A stretch of 64,000 nt of DNA from Chitinophaga caseinilytica (lineage in GTDB: Bacteria > Bacteroidota > Bacteroidia > Chitinophagales > Chitinophagaceae): assembly GCF_038396765.1 (NCBI RefSeq), contig NZ_CP150096.1:5005001-5069000 (forward strand). The letters run 5' to 3'. The position numbers and the translations under genes were made by a program. This document shows positions 33,709 to 42,769 of the stretch, in pieces (position 1 is the first letter of the stretch; every line of letters starts with the position of its first letter). Below the pieces are notes generated by a model that made no database searches, was not told where the DNA came from, and was given only the letters and a program-made list of their open reading frames with translations.

Positions 33709-34380
33709 ATGAAGCGACCAAACACTGCTCTCATCACCGGCGCCAACGCCGGCATCGGCCTCGCGCTTTCCGCCAGGCTCCTCGGCCAGGGATACCGCGT
33801 GATCGGCACTTCGCGCTCCGGATATATCGATGCGCTGAGCCATCCGCAATTCTTCTGTCTTCAACTCGACGTGCGCGACCCGGCCAGCATCGAAGCCTGC
33901 CGGCAATCCCTCGCCGGCATGTCTACCTCCATCGATCTGCTCATCAACAATGCCGGCGTGGCCGACGATGTATTCCAGACCGTTCCCGAAAGAACTTCCT
34001 TCGAAAACACCTTCTCCACCAACGTTACCGGGCTCGTGTTCTTTACCGAAGCCGTGATCGGGCTGGTGCCTCCGGGCGGACAGGTCATCAACATTTCGAC
34101 AGACATGTCGCTGCTTACGGAAATCGCCATGAACGGTCCGGCTTACCGGATGTCGAAAGGTGCGGTGAATATTTACACGAAAATGCTCGCGCAGCGGTTA
34201 ACGGAAAAGAAAATAACGGTGACGGCGGTGCACCCGGGCTGGGTGCGCACCAAACTGGGCGGCGATCAGGCGCCGTTGCTGCCGGAAGCCTCCGCAGCGG
34301 GGATCCTCGACATCATTTTCGCGCAGAAGGATAGCGGGGAATTCCGGAATGTAGCTACCGGAAAGCATTTCGCGCTGTAG
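33709..34380 (+). CDS. Short-chain dehydrogenase/reductase (SDR)
   Basis: 223 residues from ATG 33709. Rossmann NAD(P)-binding TGANAGIG at residues 10-17, structural NNAG near residue 81, catalytic Tyr and Lys in AYRMSKGAV, and PGWVRTKLGG after the last core strand. A classical SDR; substrate unknown. It is convergent with the PVC-type lipoprotein gene, six bases apart. The gene-poor stretch upstream carries its -7 box. Confidence 0.9.
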   Translation: MKRPNTALITGANAGIGLALSARLLGQGYRVIGTSRSGYIDALSHPQFFCLQLDVRDPASIEACRQSLAGMSTSIDLLINNAGVADDVFQTVPERTSFENTFSTNVTGLVFFTEAVIGLVPPGGQVINISTDMSLLTEIAMNGPAYRMSKGAVNIYTKMLAQRLTEKKITVTAVHPGWVRTKLGGDQAPLLPEASAAGILDIIFAQKDSGEFRNVATGKHFAL

Positions 34381-34386
34381 AATAAA

Positions 34387-36678
34387 TTACTTCAGCTCTT
34401 CCATCGTAAACGATTTCTGGCGGCCTTTGTATTTTTTGCGGACGGCCTGCACGTCGCTCTCCGAGACCTTTTCGGCCTTGTTGCTCCACGCGTTGCGGAG
34501 AAAACTCATCAGCTGCGCGATGTCTGCGTCGGAGAACTCGTCGTTGCTCGCGATGCCCGGCATATCGCCGTTGATCTCCGGGGATTTGTACACTTTGCCG
34601 TTGACCTGCACGGGCCCGGTGAGGCCGTAGAGCACGATGGCGATGAGGCGTTCCTTTTTCCCGGTCACGATCTCGGAATGATTGAGCGGTGGCGCGAGGG
34701 ATTGGATGCCTTCGCCGTCTGCGCCATGGCAGGTTTGGCAGATGGTTTTGAAAAGCAGGTTGCCGCGGGGGAATTCGCGGACGAGGGCTTCATCCAGCCG
34801 GGCTTTGCGGTGGTTGGAAATATCGATCAGTACCTTTTCCAGCCGGCGGCGGATGACCAGGCTCGTGTCCGGGTTCCAGGATTTGATTTCGGCGAGGAGC
34901 ACCTGTTCCTGGTCTTTCAGCACGCTGATGACAGCGTCTGCCACATACTTATCGTTGGGAAAATTATGCCAGATGGCGTTCAGAACGGCAATTGACTGAT
35001 CCGGCGCAAATTTCGCTACTGCCGGGAGTACGAATACGGCAACCGGGGCAGTTTCTTTCGACGATCCGGCTTCCATGATTTTCGGGAACAGCTCTCCAAC
35101 ATTCGACTCGTTCAATACCGACGGCAAAACCGACAGTACCTGGCGGTGAAACGCCTTATCGTTCCCTTCCAGCAATGGCAGTACATCGGCCGCCGTGAGT
35201 GCATGCAGGCCTTCCAGGGCCCAGAGCGCATGCAGGCGCGAAAACCCTTTGCCAGACGCAAGCAATGCACGCAACTGCGGAACGATCGTTTTCACTTGTG
35301 CGTCTACGATCATTTGCTGCGCTTTGTCGCGCACCCAGCCGTTGCCGTGTTCCAGGGCTTTCACCCAATCTTCGGGTGTATCGCCGATTTTGAAGGTTTG
35401 CGGCTTCGAGTTTTGGGGAATGATGCGGTAAATACGGCCGCAATTCAGCGGATTGGTGAGCCCCCGCATACCGATCTCGTTTTTCAGGTAAGGCGTGAGG
35501 TAAGTTTTATGCTGGATGATGCCGCGATACATGTCTAACACGTACAGCGCGCCATCGGGGCCGAGGTAGAGGTTTACGGGGCGGAAGCGCTCGTCGGTGC
35601 TGGCGAGGAATTCACGGCTGGCATAAGCCTGTTTTCCATTGACGAAATAGCCGCTATCGCTGAGGATGTTTCGTTTGATGAGGTTCGCGGAAGGTTCGGC
35701 CACGAAGGCGTTGTTCAGAAATGCGGTACCGAAAAGCGGGTCGCGGTAGATCACGGGGCCGCAGGCGGCGGTGAAGTTGACGAGGCGGAGACTATCGTCC
35801 AGCACGCCTTTCATATATCCGCGGTTGACGCCGGGCGTAGGGCGGATGGGCCAGGTACGGTTATCGGGAACGATGTTTTCGTTAAACCCTTCCACGCGGC
35901 GCTGGTTAGGATTATTGCTGCCGAGGCCGGGGGAGAAATAATCGCCCAGGAGGTTTTCGGAGTTGTTGTTGTAGAAGAGGCGGCCTTCGTTGTCTTGCGT
36001 GATGCCCCACTGCCCGCGGAAATGGGTATCCTCTTTGCGCCATTTCCCGTTTTCGAGGCGATAGCGTTTGGAGGATTTGGCGGAGTAGATCCAGTTGTCC
36101 ATAGCCCGGAGGAGGCCATTGGGCTGATGTTCCACGTTGCCGCCTTCGGTGTACAGGGAATCGACGAGGGTTTTGCGGCCGGGTTTGTCGTTGTTGATTT
36201 CGATGTACCACAGGCGCGGAGGTTCTGCCACCAGGAGGCCGTTGCCGACGATGGCGAGGGCGCGCGGGAGGATGAGGGAGTCGAGGAACACGGTGCGGGT
36301 ATCTGCACGGCCGTCGCCGTTGGTATCTTCGAGGATAACGATCTTTCCGTTGGGAACGTCTTCGCCGGTGCCGGCGGTGTCTGGCATGTAGCCGGTCATT
36401 TCCGCGACCCACATGCGGCCGTTGCGGTCGAACGTCATGGCTACGGGCACTACTACCTGTGGCTCGGCGGCGACGGACTGGATGGTGAAGCCTTCTTCGA
36501 GCCGGAAGGAACGGAGGGCTTCTTCGGGAGAAAGCACGGGGCTTTCCGCGAAGTCCCTGCGCATGGCGAGCGAGTCTGCTTTCGCGCCTTTGCCTGCGGG
36601 CTGGCAGGCGGCAAGTGCCCACAGCGCGAGTAATCCCCCGAGATAAGTCAGTTTCCTGGTGCTAAGGCCTCCCTTCAT
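34387..36678 (-). CDS. Lipoprotein with beta-propeller, HEAT-like and cytochrome c domains (PVC-type membrane-bound dehydrogenase)
   Basis: 763 residues. Lipobox ALAAC near residue 25 marks outer lipid anchoring. Residues about 60-400 form a sugar-dehydrogenase-like propeller (FDRNGRMWVAEMTGYMPD; LYLGPDGALYVLDMYRG). About 430-620 are HEAT-like helices. The C-terminal cytochrome c domain has haem-binding CQTCH with axial Met likely in NGDMPGIA. The architecture is known mainly from Planctomycetes and Bacteroidota; the electron donor is probably a sugar or alcohol, unproven. It seems to be transcribed alone, after an AT-rich leader of about 120 bases. Confidence 0.88.
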   Translation of the reverse strand: MKGGLSTRKLTYLGGLLALWALAACQPAGKGAKADSLAMRRDFAESPVLSPEEALRSFRLEEGFTIQSVAAEPQVVVPVAMTFDRNGRMWVAEMTGYMPDTAGTGEDVPNGKIVILEDTNGDGRADTRTVFLDSLILPRALAIVGNGLLVAEPPRLWYIEINNDKPGRKTLVDSLYTEGGNVEHQPNGLLRAMDNWIYSAKSSKRYRLENGKWRKEDTHFRGQWGITQDNEGRLFYNNNSENLLGDYFSPGLGSNNPNQRRVEGFNENIVPDNRTWPIRPTPGVNRGYMKGVLDDSLRLVNFTAACGPVIYRDPLFGTAFLNNAFVAEPSANLIKRNILSDSGYFVNGKQAYASREFLASTDERFRPVNLYLGPDGALYVLDMYRGIIQHKTYLTPYLKNEIGMRGLTNPLNCGRIYRIIPQNSKPQTFKIGDTPEDWVKALEHGNGWVRDKAQQMIVDAQVKTIVPQLRALLASGKGFSRLHALWALEGLHALTAADVLPLLEGNDKAFHRQVLSVLPSVLNESNVGELFPKIMEAGSSKETAPVAVFVLPAVAKFAPDQSIAVLNAIWHNFPNDKYVADAVISVLKDQEQVLLAEIKSWNPDTSLVIRRRLEKVLIDISNHRKARLDEALVREFPRGNLLFKTICQTCHGADGEGIQSLAPPLNHSEIVTGKKERLIAIVLYGLTGPVQVNGKVYKSPEINGDMPGIASNDEFSDADIAQLMSFLRNAWSNKAEKVSESDVQAVRKKYKGRQKSFTMEELK

Positions 36679-36803
36679 GCTTTGAAATCGATTGTATTAA
36701 GTCGAAAATATACAAATCCTGCCCGGAAGTCAAAAATTTGCGGGGGCTAAAATAAGATTTGGAGGGGCAAAAACGATGTAAATCTTGATCAGTGGTAGGT
36801 GGG

Positions 36804-37229
36804 TTAAACTGAACTTCCCGAAATATAGGTTATCCGGTCGTCGATATCCGGAATCAGGCCGCGGAATATGTCTTTCAGGCGTTCGAAGCTTTCTTTACTG
36901 CCGGCGGCATAAACGTTTAGTATGTCCAAGGGTGTTTCTCCGGCATCGTTTAAACGGGAGAGTTCAGCCCCATTTCCAAGCAAAAGCTCAATCATTTTCA
37001 AGGTTTCAGGGCCCGGAGCAACCAAATCGTCCTGCATCATGCCATCTATCGTACTTTCAATTAGAATATGCAGCGGCGTCTGCCCCTCTTCGAAAGCAGT
37101 ATTTACATCTCCACCAGCTTTGATAACGGATTCCAGCATATCCGGATCATCGCCTAATAAGGCAATGAGCAACGCCTCGGCTTCATAATACGCCGAGCTT
37201 TCTTCCCCGGGATCTGATGTTACGTTCAT
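36804..37229 (-). CDS. Ankyrin repeat protein
   Basis: 141 residues, no signal peptide. About three ankyrin repeats are visible: DPDMLESVIKAGGDVNTAFEEG, then QTPLHILIE (residues 28-58), TLKMIELLLGNGAELSRLNDAGETPLDIL, and a degenerate capping repeat. The N-terminus is acidic. Probably a cytoplasmic protein-binding scaffold; partner unknown. It lies between the MFS gene and the PVC-type lipoprotein gene on the same strand, 40 bases after the MFS start region is passed in the opposite sense of reading, so co-transcription with either is uncertain. Confidence 0.85.
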   Translation of the reverse strand: MNVTSDPGEESSAYYEAEALLIALLGDDPDMLESVIKAGGDVNTAFEEGQTPLHILIESTIDGMMQDDLVAPGPETLKMIELLLGNGAELSRLNDAGETPLDILNVYAAGSKESFERLKDIFRGLIPDIDDRITYISGSSV

Positions 37230-37269
37230 GCTAGCTTTATTTTACTGCCAAAGTACAAATTCATCCCTA

Positions 37270-38733
37270 TCAAAAAAACTTCCTTCTGAAAACGTCCCGC
37301 AACTGCGAATACCCGTTCATCAAGCTGCCCACCACGAAATTCTCCTTCAGGTTGTTGCGCACGGTACTTCGCATGATCCGCACCACGACATCTTTCTCCA
37401 CCTCTCCCTTCTCTTTCACCTTCGCCAGCAAATTGACCGCGATCAGCCCCAGCAGCGCGCCGAACAGGAAGAGGAAGTTCCAGTCCTGCAGCTCGATGAT
37501 GTGCAGGGATTTCGTCCACCGGGGCCCTCCCCACTCCGCGTCCACTTTCAGGTGGCGGCCCGTGAAATAGTCGGCCAGGATACCGCCGGCCAGGGGCGCC
37601 AGCGCGGAAAAGATAGCAGTTATGATGTTCTTGGCGGAAAGATAAATGATCGCATCGGCCGTGGGCGCCAGTTTCAGGCCGATATTGGTGAGGCTGAGAT
37701 TGATCCCCGCGTTCGAGAAACCCATCAAAATATGGATCATCCCCAACAGCAAAAGGTTAGGCCACATGAACGACCAAATCCCCACGAAACACCAGGCCAG
37801 CAAACAGATGATATACAACGGCGCCCCGATGGCGATGATGGTCTTGTTGCTATATCGGTCCGCAAACTGGCCCCAGAGGCGGATCGTGAGGATGCTGCTC
37901 ACCTGGCTGAGGATCGTGAAACCGATGATGTAAGACAACGGCAGGTTCATGCTTTTCATCATGAACACGTTGAAGAAGGGCGAGGCGATGTTCACGGCAA
38001 ACACCCAGGCGGAATTGAATACGAGCAGCCGACGGAAATTCGGGTCGCGCAGCGGACGGCGGAGCATGACGAACACGTTTTCCCGCGGCAGGATCTTCTT
38101 CGGTTCCGGCGTTCCCGCCAGCATCGACGACCCGATGAGGCCAGACGTCCCCGCCAGCACGAACATCAGGCCGTAACTCTGCATTTCCATTTCCGGAAAA
38201 TTATCCTTCACATAATCGAGCCCCAGCGCCAGCAGCAGGCTCAGCACCACGTTAAGCGATTGCATAAAGGCGCTCCTTCGTCCGAAAAACGCACCCAGCC
38301 GGTTTTCGGGTATCAGGTCTTTCATCCAGGAATTCCAGCTGGCGCCGGCGATGGCGCCGGACAAATAGTAAAAGAAAAGTACGGGAATGAGCAGTTCCAG
38401 GGAAAGCACACCGGGGAAAATGAACGGCACCAGGCCAATGAGCACCAGCGGCAAACGCGCCAGCAGCGAACAGAATACCGTAATGGCCCGCCGGTTGTTG
38501 AACTGCCGCACCAGCCAGATCGCAATCAGCTGGAACATGTTCACCATGGTCGGCAACGCCGCAATCAGGCCCAGCTGAAGGTTGTTAGCCCCCAGCAGGA
38601 TGGCCATCGCCACGATGAAAGCACCCCCGGTGAGCGTCGTCATCGCTTCCGAGAACAATCCGTCCCAAACTACCTTCCGCAGGCCCTTTTCCACTTCCTG
38701 TTCCGTCAATACGTCTTTCGGCTGTAAGTTCAT
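37270..38733 (-). CDS. MFS transporter
   Basis: 487 residues from ATG 38733 (MNLQPKDVLTEQEVEKGLRK). About twelve hydrophobic helices in two halves with a charged central loop near residues 190-230. The N-terminal half shows the pattern NNLQLGLIAALPTMVNMFQL, and the loop after helix 2 reads VRQFNNRRAITVFCSLLARLP, typical of MFS members. Substrate unknown. The alternative upstream start (38757) is a non-ATG codon. It lies downstream of smc on the same strand, separated by the terminator at 38801-38831. Confidence 0.87.
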   Translation of the reverse strand: MNLQPKDVLTEQEVEKGLRKVVWDGLFSEAMTTLTGGAFIVAMAILLGANNLQLGLIAALPTMVNMFQLIAIWLVRQFNNRRAITVFCSLLARLPLVLIGLVPFIFPGVLSLELLIPVLFFYYLSGAIAGASWNSWMKDLIPENRLGAFFGRRSAFMQSLNVVLSLLLALGLDYVKDNFPEMEMQSYGLMFVLAGTSGLIGSSMLAGTPEPKKILPRENVFVMLRRPLRDPNFRRLLVFNSAWVFAVNIASPFFNVFMMKSMNLPLSYIIGFTILSQVSSILTIRLWGQFADRYSNKTIIAIGAPLYIICLLAWCFVGIWSFMWPNLLLLGMIHILMGFSNAGINLSLTNIGLKLAPTADAIIYLSAKNIITAIFSALAPLAGGILADYFTGRHLKVDAEWGGPRWTKSLHIIELQDWNFLFLFGALLGLIAVNLLAKVKEKGEVEKDVVVRIMRSTVRNNLKENFVVGSLMNGYSQLRDVFRRKFF

Positions 38734-38800
38734 GTACCCGGTTTGGTGCTTACGCACAATCTTTGTGCCGGATAAAGCCGTTTAACGGATTGCTTTACAT

Positions 38801-38831
38801 GAAAACAGGCGCCCCGTTCCGGAGGCGCCTG
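38801..38831 (-). terminator. Rho-independent terminator after smc
   Basis: Stem CAGGCGCC (38806-38813) with GGCGCCTG (38824-38831). On the minus strand it is followed by TGTTTTC. Confidence 0.82.
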
Positions 38832-38863
38832 CAATTATCGCATGTGATGTTTACTGTCTTGTT

Positions 38864-41800
38864 CTAATTGAGACTGCGGAAGTCTACCGGCACCAGCTTG
38901 CTCACGCCCGCCTCCTGCATGGTTACCCCATAGATCACGTCTACCGCCGCCATCGTCTGCTTGTTGTGGGTAACGATGATGAACTGCGAGTTGTCGGAGA
39001 ACTTGCGGATCATGTTGGTGAACTTGCCTACGTTGGCATCGTCGAGCGGCGCGTCCACCTCATCGAGGATACAGAACGGCGCGGGCTTGATGAGGTAAAT
39101 GGCGAACAGGAGCGCCGTGGCGGTGAGGGTTTTTTCTCCACCCGACAACTGTGTGATGGCGGCCGGGCGTTTCCCTTTCGGCTTGGCGATGATCTCGATG
39201 CCCGTATCCGCCAGGTTGGTGGGGTCGTTCAGGATCATATCGCACTGGTCTTCTTCGGTAAACAGCGCCTTGAACACGCGGATGAAGTTTTCCTTCACCT
39301 GGTTGAACGTATCGAGGAACTTCTGGTTGGCCGTGGATTCTACTTCCTGGATCGTTGCCAGCAGTGATTCCTTGGCGTTCACCAGGTCGTTTTTCTGTTC
39401 GAGGATGAACTCGTACCGCTTCTTCATTTCGGTATACGCTTCGATGGCCGTGGGGTTGATCTCGCCCATGTTCTCGAGGCGCTTCTTCAGCCGCTCGGCG
39501 TTGGCCTGCAGGTCTTCGACAGACTGCGTGCCTGTGCGGTCTTCGTCCAGGATCTCGTCGAGGTTTACTTTGAACTCCACGCTGAGGCGCTCTTTCATGG
39601 ACGCCAGTTGCAGTTTCAGTTCGTTCACCTTGTCTTTGATCTGGTTGAGCTGCTGATCGAGCATATCGCGCGTTTTCTGCTTGGAGCGGAGCACGCTTTC
39701 CAGTTCCTGGAGGTGGTTACGGAAATTATAGTACTCCTGGTCTTTCTCGTTCACGGCTTTTTCCTCTTCCTCGCGGCGGCGGAACAGTTCCAGCAATCCG
39801 TCTTCGGAAGTATTGAGCCGGTCTTCGGCCGCGGCGATGTTGCCGGCGGTATCTTCCAGCTGCCTGCGGTTGCTTTCGATCTGGGCGTGGAGGTCGGTCA
39901 GTTGCTTGCGCTTGAATTCCAGTTCCTGTTTGAGGGCCTGCACCTTGCTTTGCTGGCGCGTGTGCTGGAGGTTCTGGTTGTTGTACTGGACGTTGGCCTG
40001 GTTGAACTGCTGCTCCGCTTCCTGGCTCGAGCGTTCGGCGGCCACGATGCTGTCGTGCAAGCTGTTCACCCGGTCGTTAAGGGTATCCAGTTCATCTCTC
40101 ACGGTAGAAATCGACTGTTCGTTAGTAGCGAGGGAACCTTCCATTTCGGCGAGGCGTTTATTGCCTGTTTCGATCATGTGGTGGAAGTTCTCGATCCTGT
40201 TTTGCAGGCCGAACAGTTGGTTATTGAGTTGATTGACGCGCTCGCGGGCAGCGTTGATCTTGTTTTCGTTGAGTTGGCTGTTGTAGCCCAGCACTTCGTC
40301 GTGCTTGGCCTGGAGTTTCGTTTTGAGGGAGCTGACCACGCCTTCCAGCTCGCGGATTTCCGCGTCGAGCTTTTCGAGGTTCTTGGCACGGCCGAGCTTC
40401 TTCCCTTCGAACAAACCTACGGAACCGCCGTTCATGCTGTATTTCCCGCGGTGCATCTTGCCCGATTTCTCGGTGATGAGCACGTCTTGCTCGGGCAGCT
40501 CGCTGAAGTTGATGGAGGCGAGATCGTCGGCCACGAATACCTTTCCGAGAAGGTAATTGCCCAGGCCTTTGTATTTCTCGTCGATCTCTACCACATCGAG
40601 CGCCGGGATGGTGCCGGGCGGCGTGAAGAGGCCGCCGGCCTGGTGGTTGAACTGGTCGAGGATGAAGAAGTTGGCTTTGCCTTTCTTGTTGCCGTCGAGC
40701 AGGCGGATGGCCTGAACGGCTTCCTCGGCGTTGTTGACCACGTAATAGTTCAGGTACGGCTCCAGCAGGTTTTCGATGCAGGTGCGGTAATCTTCCTTAC
40801 AAAAGAATATGTCTGACAGGATGGGCGCCTTGTTGTTCCATTCATTGTTCTTTTTGAGGAACTTGATGGATTCAGGATAGCCTTCCAGGCTGTCTACGAG
40901 TGATTTGAGGAGGTCGTACTCGTTCTTTTTGGAATCGAGTTTCCGGTTTTCGTCTACCAGCTTGTCGCGCAGCCCTTCGATCTCGCCTTGCGCGGTGAGG
41001 ATCTTGCCTTTGGTTTCTTCCTGGAAGGCGATCATGTCTTCCAGTTCCTCTTTGGAGGTCTGGAGGTTGTCTTGCAGCGTTGTTTTTTCATCTTCCAGCT
41101 GCTGGATCTGGGCGAGGCGGGAGGTCTTTTCCTCCTGGAGCTGCTGGATGCCGCGCTGGAGGTTCTGGACGGAGGTATCGGCTACGGCCACTTTCTTTTC
41201 CGCTTCGAACTGCTGGCGTTGCCATTGTTGCTGATCGCGGCGGAGGTTTTCGAGGTGGAGTTTTTTCTCGGAGAAGTGTTGTTTTTTCTCGTCCACCATT
41301 TCCTGGAGGGTTTCCAGTTCGTCCTGCATGGATTCGAACACTTCGGCTTCGTCGGTCACCTGTGTTTCGGTGAACGCGATGGATTCGGTGAGGCCGTTGA
41401 GCTGTCCTTCCGCGCTGCCGAGGAAGTCGGTGATACCTTTTTCCCGTTCGCGGAGGTAGGTCAGCTGCTGGGAAGCGAGGTTTTTATCGTTTTCTTTCGT
41501 GCGGATGGTGGAAACGAGCTCATTGAAGGAGCGTTGCAGTACCTGGAGCTCGCGTTCCTTGGCCACGAAATGGAGCTTATCCTGTTCCACGGCGGCCTCG
41601 TCTGTGGAGATTTCGGCTTCCAGGGCAAATTTCCGGTCGGTTTCCTGCTGCTGTTGCTCGGTGAGGTCGCGGAAGGTGATGTTAAAACCTTCGAGGGCGG
41701 CTTTGGCGAGCTCTATGCTGGCTTCTTTATAGTCTTTTTTGATCTCGTAATAGCGCTCGGCTTTTTTGGCCTGGCTTTCGAGGGTTTTGAGGTTGTTATT

Positions 41801-42394
41801 GATTTCGAAGAGGAGGTCTTCGATACGGTTGAGGTCGCCTTCGGTGGCGTCCAGTTTGGATTTGGCTTCCTTTTTCCGGGTTTTGTAGATGGAGATCCCG
41901 GCGGCTTGCTCGAGCATGCGGCGGCGGGAGTTTTCCTTGTCCTTGATGATATCGTCTACCATCCCGAGCTCGATGATGGCGTAGGAATCCGTGCTGACGC
42001 CGGTGTCGAGGAAGAGGTTGTGGATATCTTTCAGGCGGCAGGCCACATCGTTGAGCCGGTATTCGGAGTCGCCGTTTTTGTAAAATTTGCGGGTGATCGT
42101 AACCGTGGTGAATTCCGTCGGGAGTACGTTCTTGTTGTTCTCGAAAGTGAGGCTCACTTCGGCCATACCGGAGGCGGAACGGGTGCGGGAGCCGTTGAAG
42201 ACGAGGCCGGCCTGGTTTTCGGAGCGGAGGTTGGAGATCTTGTGCTCGCCGATTACCCAGCGGATAGAGTCGATGATATTACTCTTTCCGCAGCCGTTCG
42301 GGCCGATAACACCGGTCACGCCTTCGTCGAAATGCAGTACGGTCTTATCCGCAAAACTTTTGAAACCCTTGATCTCTAATGTTTTTAAACGCAC
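38864..42394 (-). CDS. smc: Chromosome segregation protein SMC
   Basis: 1176 residues starting with GTG at 42394 (reads (M)RLKTLEIKGFKSFADKT). Walker A GPNGCGKSNIIDSIRW is near residue 32. Two long coiled coils surround a hinge around 510-670. The C-terminal head has the ABC signature LSGGEKTLTATALLFA and Walker B FCILDEVDAPLDD. SMC forms the condensin core that organises and separates the chromosome near the origin. The frame continues upstream to 42484, but that text is not family sequence. Neither scpA nor scpB is adjacent. Confidence 0.97.
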   Translation of the reverse strand: MRLKTLEIKGFKSFADKTVLHFDEGVTGVIGPNGCGKSNIIDSIRWVIGEHKISNLRSENQAGLVFNGSRTRSASGMAEVSLTFENNKNVLPTEFTTVTITRKFYKNGDSEYRLNDVACRLKDIHNLFLDTGVSTDSYAIIELGMVDDIIKDKENSRRRMLEQAAGISIYKTRKKEAKSKLDATEGDLNRIEDLLFEINNNLKTLESQAKKAERYYEIKKDYKEASIELAKAALEGFNITFRDLTEQQQQETDRKFALEAEISTDEAAVEQDKLHFVAKERELQVLQRSFNELVSTIRTKENDKNLASQQLTYLREREKGITDFLGSAEGQLNGLTESIAFTETQVTDEAEVFESMQDELETLQEMVDEKKQHFSEKKLHLENLRRDQQQWQRQQFEAEKKVAVADTSVQNLQRGIQQLQEEKTSRLAQIQQLEDEKTTLQDNLQTSKEELEDMIAFQEETKGKILTAQGEIEGLRDKLVDENRKLDSKKNEYDLLKSLVDSLEGYPESIKFLKKNNEWNNKAPILSDIFFCKEDYRTCIENLLEPYLNYYVVNNAEEAVQAIRLLDGNKKGKANFFILDQFNHQAGGLFTPPGTIPALDVVEIDEKYKGLGNYLLGKVFVADDLASINFSELPEQDVLITEKSGKMHRGKYSMNGGSVGLFEGKKLGRAKNLEKLDAEIRELEGVVSSLKTKLQAKHDEVLGYNSQLNENKINAARERVNQLNNQLFGLQNRIENFHHMIETGNKRLAEMEGSLATNEQSISTVRDELDTLNDRVNSLHDSIVAAERSSQEAEQQFNQANVQYNNQNLQHTRQQSKVQALKQELEFKRKQLTDLHAQIESNRRQLEDTAGNIAAAEDRLNTSEDGLLELFRRREEEEKAVNEKDQEYYNFRNHLQELESVLRSKQKTRDMLDQQLNQIKDKVNELKLQLASMKERLSVEFKVNLDEILDEDRTGTQSVEDLQANAERLKKRLENMGEINPTAIEAYTEMKKRYEFILEQKNDLVNAKESLLATIQEVESTANQKFLDTFNQVKENFIRVFKALFTEEDQCDMILNDPTNLADTGIEIIAKPKGKRPAAITQLSGGEKTLTATALLFAIYLIKPAPFCILDEVDAPLDDANVGKFTNMIRKFSDNSQFIIVTHNKQTMAAVDVIYGVTMQEAGVSKLVPVDFRSLN

Positions 42395-42602
42395 ATTTGT
42401 CGGATTACGAATTACGAAAGATGAAGCAGCAATCCCCGGAAACACCATTCCCGAAACATTCCTGCGCCATGATTTGGCCGCCAAAGATAATCGAATTCTG
42501 CTGATTACAGCACTGCGCGGGGTTGCCAGCCGTGGCGGCGGTTTTCAGATATGGCAACGGGGCATTCGATCTCACTTCAGTAAGTTATCGCAAACCGGTA
42601 AA

Positions 42603-42668
42603 TGTGGATAAGGAATTTATACACACTTGGGGATAATTTATACACCACAATATTAAACAATATCCACT
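42603..42668. other. Cluster of DnaA boxes with AT-rich stretch (putative oriC)
   Basis: TGTGGATAA at 42603-42611 is the exact complement of the consensus DnaA box TTATCCACA. TTATACACA at 42617-42625 fits TTATNCACA exactly. TGGGGATAA at 42628-42636 (complement TTATCCCCA) and TTATACACC at 42638-42646 each differ from consensus at one base. ATATCCACT at 42660-42668 is a weaker fifth. The first four sit within 44 bases at steps of 14, 11 and 10 bases. AT-rich sequence follows at about 42636-42690, suitable for unwinding. Gene content (smc next door) is compatible but not proof, and dnaA itself is not in the window. Confidence 0.55.
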
Positions 42669-42694
42669 ATCTTACTGATAACGAATCAAATACG

Positions 42695-42721
42695 CTCACC
42701 TGCGGATACATCCTCACCTGC
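42695..42721 (+). repeat. 9-base direct repeat CTCACCTGC
   Basis: Two exact copies at 42695-42703 and 42713-42721, starts 18 bases apart, between the DnaA-box cluster and the FUSC promoter. Possibly a protein-binding pair. Confidence 0.4.
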
Positions 42722-42755
42722 CGCCGCCCGCCGGGGCCGATGCCGGGTTTATTCG

Positions 42756-42763
42756 TAATTTTG
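42756..42763 (+). promoter_or_regulatory. -7 box for the FUSC-family gene
   Basis: TAATTTTG ends 6 bases before ATG 42770. It excludes the longer upstream start at 42602 and implies a leaderless transcript. Confidence 0.6.
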
Positions 42764-42769
42764 CCCGCA

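Larger units (their letters stand above)
42395..42769. other. Intergenic region between smc and the FUSC gene, candidate replication origin
   Basis: This 375-base gap between divergent genes contains an ordered run of DnaA-box-like sites (42603-42646) in locally AT-rich sequence, a pair of 9-base direct repeats, and the -7 box of the downstream gene. I see no protein-coding gene. Confidence 0.6.

Noticed and set aside
33237..34334. 365-codon plus-strand frame across the response-regulator start and the SDR gene
   Set aside because: It crosses two convincing genes in other frames and gives an Arg/Pro/His-rich product.
36785..37123. 112-codon plus-strand frame over the ankyrin gene
   Set aside because: The minus strand has clear ankyrin repeats; the plus-strand product has no pattern.
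40988..42379. 463-codon plus-strand frame antisense to smc
   Set aside because: Its Phe/Glu/Val/Gly repeats mirror the coiled-coil codons of smc.
42602..42769. Upstream extension of the FUSC gene through the DnaA-box region
   Set aside because: The -7 box at 42756-42763 lies after this start, and the added residues have no family similarity.
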